Source: M0108 sp964523415 (GTDB taxonomy: Bacteria; Pseudomonadota; Gammaproteobacteria; Chromatiales; Chromatiaceae). From it: a stretch of 64,000 nt of DNA. Below, piece after piece: positions 44,728 to 54,155 of this stretch. The DNA lies in contig CAZFZB010000003.1 in assembly GCA_964523415.1 (NCBI GenBank), positions 1 to 64,000 on the forward strand. The letters are read 5' to 3'. The notes beneath the pieces were generated by a model, which searched no databases, was not told where the DNA came from, and was given only the letters and a program-made list of their open reading frames with translations. Each line of letters starts with the position of its first letter. Positions within the stretch are counted from its first letter, which is position 1. The position numbers and the translations under genes were made by a program.

Positions 44728-45726
44728 CTATTTCCCCTGCCTGACTGCCCCGCGGGCAATCAGCCAGCGTGACAGTCCCAGCACGATGCAGGAAATGATG
44801 AACAGCACCAATCCCAAGGCAAACAGGGAGGACAGATGCAGGCCCGGGTCGGCCTCGCCGAACTCATTGGCCAGCGTGGAGGCAATGGAGTTGCCAGCGG
44901 CAAACAGGCTGCTGTCGATGTAGTTGGCGTTGCCGATCACGAAGGTCACCGCCATGGTCTCACCCAAGGCACGGCCTAGACCGAGCATGATGCCCCCGAT
45001 GACGCCCACTCGAGTGTACGGCAGGACGATATGGGTAACCACCTCCCAGGTAGTACAACCCACCCCGTAGGCTGATTCCTTGAGCACCGGCGGCACCGTC
45101 TCGAACACGTCCCGCATCACCGATGCGATGAAGGGGATGACCATCAGAGACAATACGATACCGGCAGTCAGAATGCCGATGCCGATGGGCGGCCCGCTAA
45201 ACAAACCGCCGACCCAAGGGACGCCGTCGAATAGGGATTGCAACCCAGGCTGCACATGTTCGGCGAACAGAGGGGCGAAGATGAACAGACCCCAGATGCC
45301 GTAGATGATCGAAGGCACTCCGGCCAAGAGTTCAATCGCCGTACCAAGCGGACGGCGCAGGATGATCGGACAGATCTCGGTCAGAAACAGGGCAATGCCA
45401 AAGCTCACGGGAACGGCGATGACAAGGGCTATGGCCGAGGTGATTATCGTTCCATAGATTGAGATCAGCGCGCCAAATTCATGGTCCGGCACATTCCAGA
45501 CGTTACTCCATAGGAAGGAGGGACCAAAGGCCTGCAAAGCCGGCCAGGCCTCGATTAGCAACGACACCAGAATCCCCACCAAGGCCATCAGAACCAGCAG
45601 TGCGAACAATAGGGTCAGGGCAAAGAAAATTTTGTCCTGCGCCCTGAACTTGAGCGCCTGCCCATCCTGCAGGTCCAAAGAGGACGTGACGCCAATCACA
45701 GCGGCAGACGATAGTGAATGAGCCAT
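44728..45726 (-). CDS. pstC: Phosphate ABC transporter permease PstC
   Basis: 332 aa, six helices after an N-terminal extension. EAA loop LKESAYGVGCTTWEVVTHIVLPYTRVGV and GRALGETMAVTFVIGN are typical. Paralogous partner of PstA. Starts 117 bp after pstS. Confidence 0.96.
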   Translation of the reverse strand: MAHSLSSAAVIGVTSSLDLQDGQALKFRAQDKIFFALTLLFALLVLMALVGILVSLLIEAWPALQAFGPSFLWSNVWNVPDHEFGALISIYGTIITSAIALVIAVPVSFGIALFLTEICPIILRRPLGTAIELLAGVPSIIYGIWGLFIFAPLFAEHVQPGLQSLFDGVPWVGGLFSGPPIGIGILTAGIVLSLMVIPFIASVMRDVFETVPPVLKESAYGVGCTTWEVVTHIVLPYTRVGVIGGIMLGLGRALGETMAVTFVIGNANYIDSSLFAAGNSIASTLANEFGEADPGLHLSSLFALGLVLFIISCIVLGLSRWLIARGAVRQGK

Positions 45727-45843
45727 GACGATCCTGAATTGGTTCGAAGCGCGGGTGCGGGAACCGCATCCTTTCGCTGCCTTCCTCGCGCCATAAAGCG
45801 GAAGAGTATCCCCACCCTTCAGGTTCGTTTATTAATGACAGAC

Positions 45844-46860
45844 TTACCTCAGGTTGGCCATTTCAGCCTCGACCAGCTTTATGACCGAGGGTGGCAGGGC
45901 CACGAAGCCCAATTCCTCAGCCAGGGTCTTACCGTTCTCAAAGGACCATTTGAAGAACTCCTTGACGCTCTCCTGTTTGGCCGCATCGCCCTGCTGATAG
46001 CCCAGGATGAAGGTCGCGCTGACGATTGGCCAGGTTGCCGCACCAGGCTGATCAAGCATAGCGGGTGCCATGCCTCGCACCTTGAAGTCGGCGTTGGCGG
46101 CGGCCGAGGCCATAGCCTCCTGGGAAGGAAGCACGAAGTCGCCAGCCCTGTTCTTCAAGGCGGCGAACTTCATGTTATTTTTTTTGGCGTCCGCATAATC
46201 CACATAACCGACCGCCCCTGCGATCTTAAGGACGTTAGCGGCCACGCCAGCGTTGCCCTTGCCACCGAGAGTGCCCTTGGGCCAATTAACCTCCTTGTCG
46301 GCGCCAACCTCAGTCCTAAAGCTAACGGAATTCAAAGCCAGATAGTTGGTGAATACGAAGGTGGTGCCGGAACCATCGGCACGGTGCACTACGGTGATGG
46401 CGGTGCTTGGCAGGGTCATGCCGGGATTCAATGCGGCAATAGCCGAATCGTTCCACTTGGTGATAGCACCGCGGAAGATGTTGGCGAGGGTGGCTGCATC
46501 AAGTTTCACCTTGCCAGATTCGATGCCTGGCAGGTTGAACACGACAGTGACGCCACCGATCACGGCTGGGAATTGAACCAGATGGAACTCCTCCAGTTCC
46601 TCTATCTTCATGGGCGCGTCCGAGCCGGCGAAATCGACCGTCTTGGCTTTGATCTGCTTCTGTCCGCCACTGGACCCAATACCCTGGTAGTTCACGGTGT
46701 TGCCTGTCGCGTCCTTGTAAGCCTCTGCCCACTTGGTGTAAACGGCATAGGGGAAGGTAGCGCCGGCACCAGTGATATCACCGGCTACCCCAGAAAGGCT
46801 AAGGGACATGGCCGCGGCCAGGAAAGTTGGTCTCAGGATAGATGTTCGCTTCGCAATCAT
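45844..46860 (-). CDS. pstS: Phosphate-binding periplasmic protein PstS
   Basis: 338 aa from ATG 46860 (GGAG upstream). Signal peptide, then ITGAGATFPYAVYTKWAE, GIGSSGGQKQIKAKTVDFAGSDAPM and VHRADGSGTTFVFTNYL: the serine, threonine, arginine and aspartate phosphate ligands. The long open frame upstream of this ATG is not coding. First gene of the pst-pho unit. Confidence 0.97.
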   Translation of the reverse strand: MIAKRTSILRPTFLAAAMSLSLSGVAGDITGAGATFPYAVYTKWAEAYKDATGNTVNYQGIGSSGGQKQIKAKTVDFAGSDAPMKIEELEEFHLVQFPAVIGGVTVVFNLPGIESGKVKLDAATLANIFRGAITKWNDSAIAALNPGMTLPSTAITVVHRADGSGTTFVFTNYLALNSVSFRTEVGADKEVNWPKGTLGGKGNAGVAANVLKIAGAVGYVDYADAKKNNMKFAALKNRAGDFVLPSQEAMASAAANADFKVRGMAPAMLDQPGAATWPIVSATFILGYQQGDAAKQESVKEFFKWSFENGKTLAEELGFVALPPSVIKLVEAEMANLR

Positions 46861-47413
46861 TGCAGGCTCCATTTGGTTGGTTGGCTGAGTAAGGGTGAGG
46901 GTCGACCAAAGGATCGAACAACCTCCGTTGCTGGGAACTAGTTCCAACACGGAGGGAACTCTAGCCTCACAAATTGACTCGGGAACGACCGGTGCATGAC
47001 AGCTTGATGAAGCCTGGAGAGAAGAGCTTATCCAGGGAATGGGTCCCATCCCGGCAATGTAAGGCCACCGGGATCCGCCTATGAACAGCACCCTTAAGAC
47101 AATGGCGCCTCTGACTGTCATCATGACATTCGAAGGGATGCGTTCCGGTGTTACCCCAGGGGGTGCCCGATAGATGGCCACGAACAACATCCAGCAGCGC
47201 TCCGCGGCGGGCGTCGGCGGCAGCTACTTGATGTCGATGGGTACGAATCCTGGGGCCTAGGTCTTGAAGGACTGGGTCTGGATGCATCTGGTTGTAACCC
47301 GTGGGGGTGTGGGAAGGGTCGGCATGGTTCTCGCGCTGATGCCGACGACGCAGGTGTCCATCCTCACCCCAAGTCCATCCTCCAGAACGGAACGCTTGAG
47401 CTTACTCCCACTC
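46861..47413. other. Intergenic region upstream of pstS
   Basis: About 550 bp between the pstS start and the groL terminator, with no supported gene. It holds the candidate Pho box and a TGTCA-TCA-TGACA palindrome (47116-47128). Confidence 0.5.
46996..47013 (-). promoter_or_regulatory. Candidate Pho box upstream of pstS
   Basis: The minus strand reads GCTTCATCAAGCTGTCAT: the second half-site CTGTCAT is exact and the first is degenerate, 13 of 18 positions of the enteric consensus by eye. It lies about 135 bp before the pstS ATG. No good -10 is placed at the usual distance. Confidence 0.35.
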
Positions 47414-47440
47414 AAAAAAAAGCCCCGCCAAGGCGGGGCT
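47414..47440 (-). terminator. Intrinsic terminator of groSL
   Basis: Minus strand: 9-bp perfect stem AGCCCCGCC / GGCGGGGCT (2-nt plus closing-base loop) followed by a run of seven Ts, about 30 bp after the groL stop. Confidence 0.92.
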
Positions 47441-47470
47441 TCGCTAGCCGGGTCTGAGGACCCAGGGCGC

Positions 47471-49117
47471 TTACATCATGTCCATGCCGCCCATGCCGCC
47501 CATGCCGCCACCGCCACCACCATGGCTGTGAGACTCTTCCTTGGGCTCCTCGGCCACCATGGCCTCGGTAGTGATCATGAGGCCCGCAATGGAGGCGGCA
47601 TTCTGCAGGGCGTAACGGGTCACCTTAGTGGGATCCAGGATGCCCATTTCGACCATATCGCCGTACTCGCCATTGGCGGCGTTGTAACCATAGTTGCCCT
47701 CGCCAGCCACGACCTTGTGCAACACAACCGAGGCCTCGTCACCCGCGTTGGTGACGATCTGGCGCAAAGGCTCTTCCAAGGCACGGCGAGCAATATCGAT
47801 GCCTACATCCTGGTCATGGTTGGAGCCTTGGAGACCCTTGACGTGCTGCAGAGCGCGGACCAGAGCGACACCGCCGCCAGGAACGATGCCTTCCTCCACG
47901 GCCGCACGGGTAGCATGCAGGGCATCCTCGACACGGGCCTTCTTCTCCTTCATCTCCACCTCCGTGGCGGCACCCACCTGGATGACGGCCACGCCGCCAG
48001 CCAACTTGGCCAGGCGCTCCTGGAGCTTCTCACGGTCATAATCGGAGGTGGTCTCCTCGACCTGGGCACGGATCTGCTCACAACGACCCTTGATCTCGGC
48101 CTCACTGCCAGCGCCATCGATAATGGTGGTCTCTTCCTTGTTGACCTGGACCTTCTTGGCTGTCCCCAGCTCGTTGAGGGTGGTCTTCTCGAGAGACAAA
48201 CCAACCTCTTCCGAGATGACGGTAGCGCCGGTGAGGATGGCGATATCCTGGAGCATGGCCTTGCGACGATCACCAAAGCCAGGGGCTTTGACGGCACAAA
48301 CCTTGATAATGCCGCGAATACTGTTCACCACCAGGGTAGCGAGGGCCTCGCCTTCCACATCCTCAGCGACGAGGAGCAGGGGCCGGCCAGCCTTAGCCAC
48401 GGCCTCCAGCACCGGCAGCATGTCACGGATGTTGGATATCTTTTTGTCGTGAATGAGGATGAAGGGATCATCCAATTCGACGTTCTGGTTCTGCTGGTTG
48501 TTGATGAAGTAAGGCGAGAGGTAGCCACGATCGAACTGCATACCCTCAACGACATCCAACTCGTTATGGAGGGACTTGCCTTCCTCGACGGTGATGACAC
48601 CTTCCTTACCAACCTTCTCCATAGCTTGAGCGATGATCTGGCCAATGGACTCGTCAGAATTGGCGGAGATGGTGCCCACCTGGGCGATGGCCTTGTTCTC
48701 GGTGCAGGGCTTGGACAGGACACGCAATTCGGCGACCACGGCCTCTACGGCCTTGTCGATACCGCGCTTGAGATCCATGGGGTTCATGCCAGCGGCGACA
48801 GCCTTGAGGCCCTCGCGCAACATGGCCTGGGCCAGCACGGTAGCGGTGGTGGTGCCATCACCCGCGACATCGGAGGTCTTGGAGGCTACCTCCTTGACCA
48901 TCTGAGCACCCATGTTCTCGAAACGATCCTTGAGTTCGATTTCCTTGGCGACGGAAACGCCATCCTTGGTAATGGTGGGAGCGCCAAAGCTCTTCTCCAG
49001 CACCACGTTGCGGCCCTTGGGACCGAGGGTAATCTTGACGGCGTTAGCCAGGACGTTAACGCCAGCCAGCATCCGAATACGGGCGTCATCGCTAAATTTG
49101 ACGTCTTTTGCGCTCAT
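47471..49117 (-). CDS. groL: 60-kDa chaperonin GroEL
   Basis: 548 aa, full length. ATP-site residues in LGPKGRNVVL and AGDGTTTATVLAQ, apical domain, and the Gly/Met-rich tail (GGGGGGMGGMGGMDMM) with an inserted HSHG stretch. Folds proteins in the double-ring cavity with GroES, encoded 61 bp upstream. Controlled by the CIRCE element before groS. Confidence 0.99.
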   Translation of the reverse strand: MSAKDVKFSDDARIRMLAGVNVLANAVKITLGPKGRNVVLEKSFGAPTITKDGVSVAKEIELKDRFENMGAQMVKEVASKTSDVAGDGTTTATVLAQAMLREGLKAVAAGMNPMDLKRGIDKAVEAVVAELRVLSKPCTENKAIAQVGTISANSDESIGQIIAQAMEKVGKEGVITVEEGKSLHNELDVVEGMQFDRGYLSPYFINNQQNQNVELDDPFILIHDKKISNIRDMLPVLEAVAKAGRPLLLVAEDVEGEALATLVVNSIRGIIKVCAVKAPGFGDRRKAMLQDIAILTGATVISEEVGLSLEKTTLNELGTAKKVQVNKEETTIIDGAGSEAEIKGRCEQIRAQVEETTSDYDREKLQERLAKLAGGVAVIQVGAATEVEMKEKKARVEDALHATRAAVEEGIVPGGGVALVRALQHVKGLQGSNHDQDVGIDIARRALEEPLRQIVTNAGDEASVVLHKVVAGEGNYGYNAANGEYGDMVEMGILDPTKVTRYALQNAASIAGLMITTEAMVAEEPKEESHSHGGGGGGMGGMGGMDMM

Positions 49118-49178
49118 GCTTGAATTCCTAAAATCATTCAGTGGGGTCTAAGGGGGGCCCAGGTACTGGCGGGTGCGC

Positions 49179-49469
49179 TCAGCCCTCGATTACGCCCATG
49201 ATGTCTTCCTCGCGCATCACGAGGAAATCCTCGCCTTCGAGCTTGACCTCGGTACCAGAATACTTGCCGAACAGGACGCGGTCGCCAACCTTGACCTCAA
49301 GGGCGCGAACCTGTCCATTGTCCAAGGTCTTGCCATTACCAACGGCGATGATCTTGCCCTGAATGGGCTTTTCGGTGGCGGAATCGGGAATGACGATACC
49401 ACCAGCCGAAGTACGCTCTTCTTCCATACGGCGAACGACCACGCGGTCGTGAAGGGGACGAATGTTCAT
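49179..49469 (-). CDS. groS: 10-kDa co-chaperonin GroES
   Basis: 96 aa; starts NIRPLHDRVVVRRMEEE, mobile loop RTSAGGIVIPDSA, ends IMGVIEG. Caps GroEL. First gene of the heat-shock operon. Confidence 0.99.
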   Translation of the reverse strand: MNIRPLHDRVVVRRMEEERTSAGGIVIPDSATEKPIQGKIIAVGNGKTLDNGQVRALEVKVGDRVLFGKYSGTEVKLEGEDFLVMREEDIMGVIEG

Positions 49470-49578
49470 CGAGAACGGTCTCCGGAGTGATGCGAGTTAG
49501 TTTTAGGATAAAATTTTGGCCACTGGCGCTGGCGATCAGCTACCCGAGGCTTTGCAGTCACCAGGACGGGGCTAATTA

Positions 49579-49605
49579 TTAGCACTCACTGGTTGCGAGT
49601 GCTAA
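49579..49605 (-). promoter_or_regulatory. CIRCE operator (HrcA-binding site)
   Basis: Perfect inverted repeat TTAGCACTC-N9-GAGTGCTAA, the full CIRCE consensus, immediately downstream of the -10 box of groSL and about 110 bp before groS. HrcA represses from this site until heat shock. HrcA itself is not in the window. Confidence 0.95.
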
Positions 49606-49632
49606 TAATAGGGGCTCGTCTTGGCCTGTCAA
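49605..49632 (-). promoter_or_regulatory. Sigma70-type promoter of groSL
   Basis: Minus strand TTGACA (49627-49632), 16-nt spacer, TATTAT (49605-49610). The -10 abuts the CIRCE element, so HrcA bound there would block initiation. I see no sigma32-type promoter at this position. Confidence 0.8.
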
Positions 49633-49690
49633 GGGTTGCACCGCGCAAATGTTTTGCTAGCGGGTCCTGAAAATCGGCAGCCAAGCCCCT

Positions 49691-50110
49691 TCAATCCTGT
49701 TCGCGGCGGTATTCGCCTTCGATGATGCGGGGACCTGGTAATGGGCCAGACTTTTGGCCAGATAGCTGGGAGGTGACAAAGCACTGTAAGAGGTACCTGC
49801 GACTAGCTGGGATGAGGAGCAAAAATCCCAGGGCGTCCGTCAGAAAACCTGGCAAGAGCAGAAAGATGCCGGCAATCAGCAGCAGAGCGCCATCCAGTAC
49901 CGCCAAGGCTGGAACTTCGCCCGCACCTTTCATCCTTTGCACCCTCGCCAGGACACCTAGGCCCTGTTTCCGTACCAGAAAGCCCCCCAAGGTAGCTGTA
50001 AGGAGGCTGATGCCGATCGTGGGAAAAACGCCAATCTCAGCGCCAACCCGGATGAGGAAGTAGAGTTCCAGTAACGGCACTCCTACCAGAAAGATCAGGA
50101 ATAGGATCAA
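49691..50110 (-). CDS. fxsA: FxsA-family membrane protein
   Basis: 139 aa, TTG start with AGGGG upstream. Three to four helices with the family pattern PLLELYFLIRVGAEIGVFPTI, GGFLVRKQG and LLLLPGFLTDALGFLLLIP. In E. coli FxsA affects phage T7 exclusion by F; the normal function is unknown. Adjacent to groSL as in other gammaproteobacteria. Confidence 0.92.
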   Translation of the reverse strand: MILFLIFLVGVPLLELYFLIRVGAEIGVFPTIGISLLTATLGGFLVRKQGLGVLARVQRMKGAGEVPALAVLDGALLLIAGIFLLLPGFLTDALGFLLLIPASRRYLLQCFVTSQLSGQKSGPLPGPRIIEGEYRREQD

Positions 50111-50269
50111 AATGAGTTTCCCCTTTGATGTTTAGGGAGGGAAGTGGTCCGCGCTGGATGCCTTTAAGGTTAACATCACCTAGGTGCTTTGATCGCAACA
50201 AGACTGCCCCTTGATGGATCATTTGCTGGCATTACGCTTTGTCTATTTGACTACCAGGGCTTTTAAAGC

Positions 50270-50617
50270 ATGACCGATAGCGTCCTCCTAACCCTCTGTA
50301 CCTGCCCTGACGAGTCCGTAGCCTTCTCCCTCGCCGAGACACTGGTCGAGGAGGGGCTGGCGGCCTGCGTAAACCTCCTGCCCGGGGTCAGGTCCCTTTA
50401 CTATTGGCAGGGAAAGCTACAGCACGACACCGAGGTCATACTTCTCATTAAATCGGCGGCATCCGGTTTTCCTGATCTGGCGGCACGGTTGAGCGAGTTG
50501 CATCCCTACGACCTCCCGGAGATCATGGCATTCCCAATCAGTCATGGCCTGACCGACTACCTAAACTGGGTAACCACATGCACCACCGCCTCCGCCCATA
50601 CCTCTTCATCCACCTGA
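50270..50617 (+). CDS. cutA: Divalent cation tolerance protein CutA
   Basis: 115-aa trimeric CutA1-type protein: LTLCTCPDESVAFSLAETLVEEGLAACVNLLPGVRSLYYWQGKL and HPYDLPEIMAFPI. Overlaps dsbD by 40 nt, so the two are transcribed together. Its link to copper tolerance in E. coli is partly due to the downstream dsbD. Confidence 0.95.
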   Translation: MTDSVLLTLCTCPDESVAFSLAETLVEEGLAACVNLLPGVRSLYYWQGKLQHDTEVILLIKSAASGFPDLAARLSELHPYDLPEIMAFPISHGLTDYLNWVTTCTTASAHTSSST

Positions 50618-52971
50618 TACTGGTATTCTGCGTCAGTTCCTTGGCACGGGCTGAGGAGGATTTCCTGTTACCGGAGCAGGCCTTTCCCGTGGTGGCGAAG
50701 GCCGAGGGGCCAAAGGATCTGGTTCTTAACTGGTCGGTAGCAGAGGGTTATTATCTCTACCGGAATAAATTCAAGTTTCGCAGCTTGACAGAGGATATCC
50801 GGATCGGTGAACCGCGACTCCCGGCGGGTGAGAAACGCCATGATGAATTTTTTGGCGAAGTCGAAATTCTGCGTGGCCAAGTCGCAGTAAGGATCCCCAT
50901 CGAACAAGCGGTCGGGAAAGGGGGTCGTTTGAGCCTGGAGACCAGTTCCCAGGGCTGCGCCGATGCAGGCCTCTGTTACCCACCGCACCGTCAGACCCTT
51001 GTCGTTGATATCCCTCCCATGGAGAGGGACGCCGAGTCGGTGGGCAAGGCCAAACACCAGCCTTCAGTCAACAAGTCAGCCCTAAGCCAATCTTTGGGTC
51101 TCAGCGATCCGACTGGTGAACAGGCCTTGCTCCCAGCTGAGGAGGCCTTCCGCCTCAGTGCTGAGGTCGCGGGTCCAGATCGCCTGCGCCTCGCCTGGAC
51201 CATCGCGGAGGGCACTTACCTTTACCGCGACAAGTTGACCCTCGGCCTGGAGGGGCCAGCGTCGGTCAGTATTGGCAGTTATGAGTTGCCGCCAGCGGAA
51301 ATTGTGAAGAATGCCGTCAAACCCGATGGCAGTTTGGGCGACGTCGCGCTCTATCGTGATCACATCGACTTGGAACTGCCCCTCCAAAGAGACGAGGCTG
51401 GGCCTACGACCATCACCCTCCTTGCCAGATTCCAGGGATGCGCTGATATCGGTGTCTGTTATCCCCCCCGCAAAGTGCGTATCGAACTGGCTCTGCCCCC
51501 GGTGCCAACTGCGTCCGTAACAGTTGAGTCCCGTGGCGCCGTTCCCACGACCTTGTCGAAAGACGAGGCCAAGTCTGAAAGGACCCTAACCGGGGTATCC
51601 CAAGAGGTCACCCAACAGGTACCAGCATCCGACACCTCCTCTCAGCCCAAGGTTACCATTTCTGAACAGGATCGCATCGCCGCTGCCCTGGCCAGCAGCA
51701 ATGCCTGGGCAGCCTTGGTCCTTTTTTTTGGTTTTGGCCTGCTCTTGGCTCTGACCCCTTGCGTCTTCCCTATGATCCCCATCCTGTCAGGCATTATCGC
51801 CGGCCATGGCCCGAACCTTTCTACCCGCAAGGCCTTCTGGATGTCCCTGACCTATGTTCTGGCCATGTCCCTAACCTATGCCATCGCCGGCCTGCTGGCG
51901 GGTCTGGGCGGCGCCAATCTCCAGGCCGCCTTCCAGAACCCCTGGATTCTCTCCCTGTTCGCCTTGGTCTTCGTGGCCCTGGCACTTTCTATGTTCGGCT
52001 TCTATGAGCTGCAATTACCCTCCAGCCTACAGAGCCGGATCGCCGCTCTCAGTCAACGCCAACAGGGGGGGCATCTGATTGGCGTGGCCATCATGGGCAT
52101 CCTTTCCGCCCTCATCGTGGGCCCATGCGTGGCACCGCCCCTGGCAGGTGCCCTCATCTTTATCGGACAGACGGGTGACGCCCTCCTAGGTTTCGCCGCT
52201 CTCTTCTCCATGGGCCTGGGCATGGGCGCACCCCTCCTTGTGATCGGCACCTCCGCAGGCAAGCTCTTGCCCCGAGCCGGGGTCTGGATGGAGGCAGTGA
52301 AGGCAGTCTTCGGGGTTGCTCTACTCGGGGTAGCTATCCTCCTCCTGGAACGACTGCTTGAACCCAGTGTCGCCATGCTGCTTTGGGGCGCCCTGCTGAT
52401 CTGTTCAGGTATCTACATGGGTGCCCTTCACCACCTGCCCACCGAGGCTAGCGGCTGGCGCAAACTTTGGAAGGGCCTGGGATTGGTCATCCTGGTCTAT
52501 GGCGCCCTCATGCTCGTGGGGGCAGCGGCGGGGGGCAAAGATACCCTTCAGCCCCTGCGAGGCATTGGTTTTGGTATCGGCGCTGCCGCCAACGCAACTC
52601 CTCAGGCCAATTTCAAGGCCATCTCGGGATTGGCCGACCTGGAACGAGAAGTAGCCGCTGCCCAGGCCAGCGGCCGCCCTGTAATACTGGACTTCTATGC
52701 CGACTGGTGCGTCTCCTGTAAGGAAATGGAGAGGTCCACCTTCTCTGATCCTGCGGTCGCCGCTGAGATGGCACATTTTGTCCTGCTGCAGGCGGATGTC
52801 ACTGACAATGATGCAGAAGACCAGGCCTTGATGCAGGGTCGTTTCGGCATCCCGGGGCCACCCGCCATCCTCTTTTTCGACCATCAGGGTCAGGAAAGGC
52901 GCAGTCAACGCCTGGTTGGCTTCATGCCCGCCAGCGACTTCGCACGTCATTTGCGGAGCCTGCGGCCTTGA
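50578..52971 (+). CDS. dsbD: Thiol:disulfide interchange protein DsbD with duplicated N-terminal domain
   Basis: 797 aa, about 200 more than E. coli DsbD. After a signal peptide come two nDsbD domains: residues about 27-146 with C127/C133 and about 184-308 with C288/C294, both in the motif QGCADxGxCYPP. A linker leads to eight helices with redox C395 (TPCVFPMIP) and C517 (GPCVAPPLAG), then a thioredoxin domain with WCVSC (C711/C714). It carries electrons from cytoplasmic thioredoxin to periplasmic acceptors. The second nDsbD is unusual relative to the textbook enzyme. Confidence 0.95.
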   Translation: MHHRLRPYLFIHLILVFCVSSLARAEEDFLLPEQAFPVVAKAEGPKDLVLNWSVAEGYYLYRNKFKFRSLTEDIRIGEPRLPAGEKRHDEFFGEVEILRGQVAVRIPIEQAVGKGGRLSLETSSQGCADAGLCYPPHRQTLVVDIPPMERDAESVGKAKHQPSVNKSALSQSLGLSDPTGEQALLPAEEAFRLSAEVAGPDRLRLAWTIAEGTYLYRDKLTLGLEGPASVSIGSYELPPAEIVKNAVKPDGSLGDVALYRDHIDLELPLQRDEAGPTTITLLARFQGCADIGVCYPPRKVRIELALPPVPTASVTVESRGAVPTTLSKDEAKSERTLTGVSQEVTQQVPASDTSSQPKVTISEQDRIAAALASSNAWAALVLFFGFGLLLALTPCVFPMIPILSGIIAGHGPNLSTRKAFWMSLTYVLAMSLTYAIAGLLAGLGGANLQAAFQNPWILSLFALVFVALALSMFGFYELQLPSSLQSRIAALSQRQQGGHLIGVAIMGILSALIVGPCVAPPLAGALIFIGQTGDALLGFAALFSMGLGMGAPLLVIGTSAGKLLPRAGVWMEAVKAVFGVALLGVAILLLERLLEPSVAMLLWGALLICSGIYMGALHHLPTEASGWRKLWKGLGLVILVYGALMLVGAAAGGKDTLQPLRGIGFGIGAAANATPQANFKAISGLADLEREVAAAQASGRPVILDFYADWCVSCKEMERSTFSDPAVAAEMAHFVLLQADVTDNDAEDQALMQGRFGIPGPPAILFFDHQGQERRSQRLVGFMPASDFARHLRSLRP

Positions 52972-53555
52972 AAACGGGTAAAGTCCTGCTGGCGATCTCC
53001 TTGGCCGGAGGCATCAGTATTCTGGTCGCTTTTTTTGGTCAGAAATGGTTGGGCGACCCCAAGGCCACTAACCGCCCTTTGCCAGGTCTCCCTACAAACA
53101 CCCATGACCCCCTGAGGCACCTGCCCGCTTTTAGCCTGCCGACACTGGATGGCCGGGTGATCGCCAGTTCTGACTGGACCGGCGAGGTCGTGATTTTGAA
53201 TTTCTGGGCCACCTGGTGCCTCCCCTGCCTGAGCGAGCTTGCCATCCTTCAGGAGGTGCAGGCGGAAAACGAACAGGTCAGGGTTATTGGGATCGCCATA
53301 GATACCCAAGAGGAAGTGGCCCGCTACCTCTCAAAAAATCCGGTTAATTTCCAGATCCTTATGGGCGACACCGAGGCCGTGGAGATGTCTCGCCGCCTCG
53401 GTAATCGGCTACAGGGTCTGCCCTTCACCATCATCTTCGATAGTAAGGGGAGGCGAATCCATGCCCAACTTGGTGAGATCACCCAGACATTTCTCAAGGA
53501 GAAACTGGAGCCATTGACTGCCGAAGCTACAAGATCGCAACCGACGGCAAATTAG
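52968..53555 (+). CDS. TlpA/ResA-like membrane-anchored thioredoxin
   Basis: 195 aa with a TTG start overlapping the dsbD stop (TTGA). One N-terminal helix, then a thioredoxin fold with NFWATWCLPCLSE (WCxxC) and a cis-Pro loop (GLPFTIIFDSKG). Such proteins reduce cytochrome c or CuA-site cysteines. Translational coupling to dsbD makes it the likely electron recipient. Confidence 0.9.
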   Translation: MKTGKVLLAISLAGGISILVAFFGQKWLGDPKATNRPLPGLPTNTHDPLRHLPAFSLPTLDGRVIASSDWTGEVVILNFWATWCLPCLSELAILQEVQAENEQVRVIGIAIDTQEEVARYLSKNPVNFQILMGDTEAVEMSRRLGNRLQGLPFTIIFDSKGRRIHAQLGEITQTFLKEKLEPLTAEATRSQPTAN

Positions 53556-53689
53556 CGATAATCGCGCACGGAACTGGACAGCATCTCGCTGAAACCGGAG
53601 AATTCCGCATCTGGCAATCCCGAGACACCGCAGTTGTCCATACTTTGCGAATGGGCCGGGGCCCGACGCCTTCAAACTGGTTTTTGTTC

Positions 53690-54145
53690 ATGGCTTCTAT
53701 CCTCGTGCTCAATGGCCCCAACCTGAATTTGCTCGGTACCCGAGAACCGAGTCATTACGGCAGGACTAGCCTGGCGGGGATTGAGGAGCATCTTCGCCGC
53801 TTGGCGGCAGAACTTGGCCAGGGTATTCGTTTCATGCAAAGCAATGCCGAGCATGTCCTGATCGATGTCATTCACCAGGCTCCTACTCAGGACGTGGCCT
53901 TCATAATTTTCAATCCGGCGGCCTTCACCCATACCAGCGTTGCCCTGCGCGATGCCCTGGCAGCGGTGGCCATTCCCTTCATCGAGGTGCACCTGTCCAA
54001 CGTCCACGCCCGCGAGCCTTTTCGGCGCCACTCCTATTTTTCGGACTTGGCGGCGGGTGTCATCAGTGGTCTAGGGGCGCTGGGCTACGAATTAGCCCTG
54101 CGCGCCGCAGCCGACCTTATGGCCAATGGCAACACCCAGAACTGA
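53690..54145 (+). CDS. aroQ: 3-dehydroquinate dehydratase, type II
   Basis: 151 aa from ATG 53690. NLLGTREPSHYG carries the catalytic Tyr/Arg loop, NPAAFTHTSVALRDAL and EVHLSNVHAREPFRRHSYFS the active-site His and Arg. Third step of the shikimate pathway. Precedes accB by 10 bp, a conserved order. Confidence 0.97.
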   Translation: MASILVLNGPNLNLLGTREPSHYGRTSLAGIEEHLRRLAAELGQGIRFMQSNAEHVLIDVIHQAPTQDVAFIIFNPAAFTHTSVALRDALAAVAIPFIEVHLSNVHAREPFRRHSYFSDLAAGVISGLGALGYELALRAAADLMANGNTQN

Positions 54146-54155
54146 CGCGAAACCC

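Noticed and set aside
45718..46941. 407-codon plus-strand frame opposite pstS
   Set aside because: Antisense shadow of pstS in GC-rich DNA; no ribosome-binding site or domain.
47264..49123. 619-codon plus-strand open frame opposite groL
   Set aside because: Antisense shadow of the highly conserved groL; the His/Leu-rich translation has no family resemblance.
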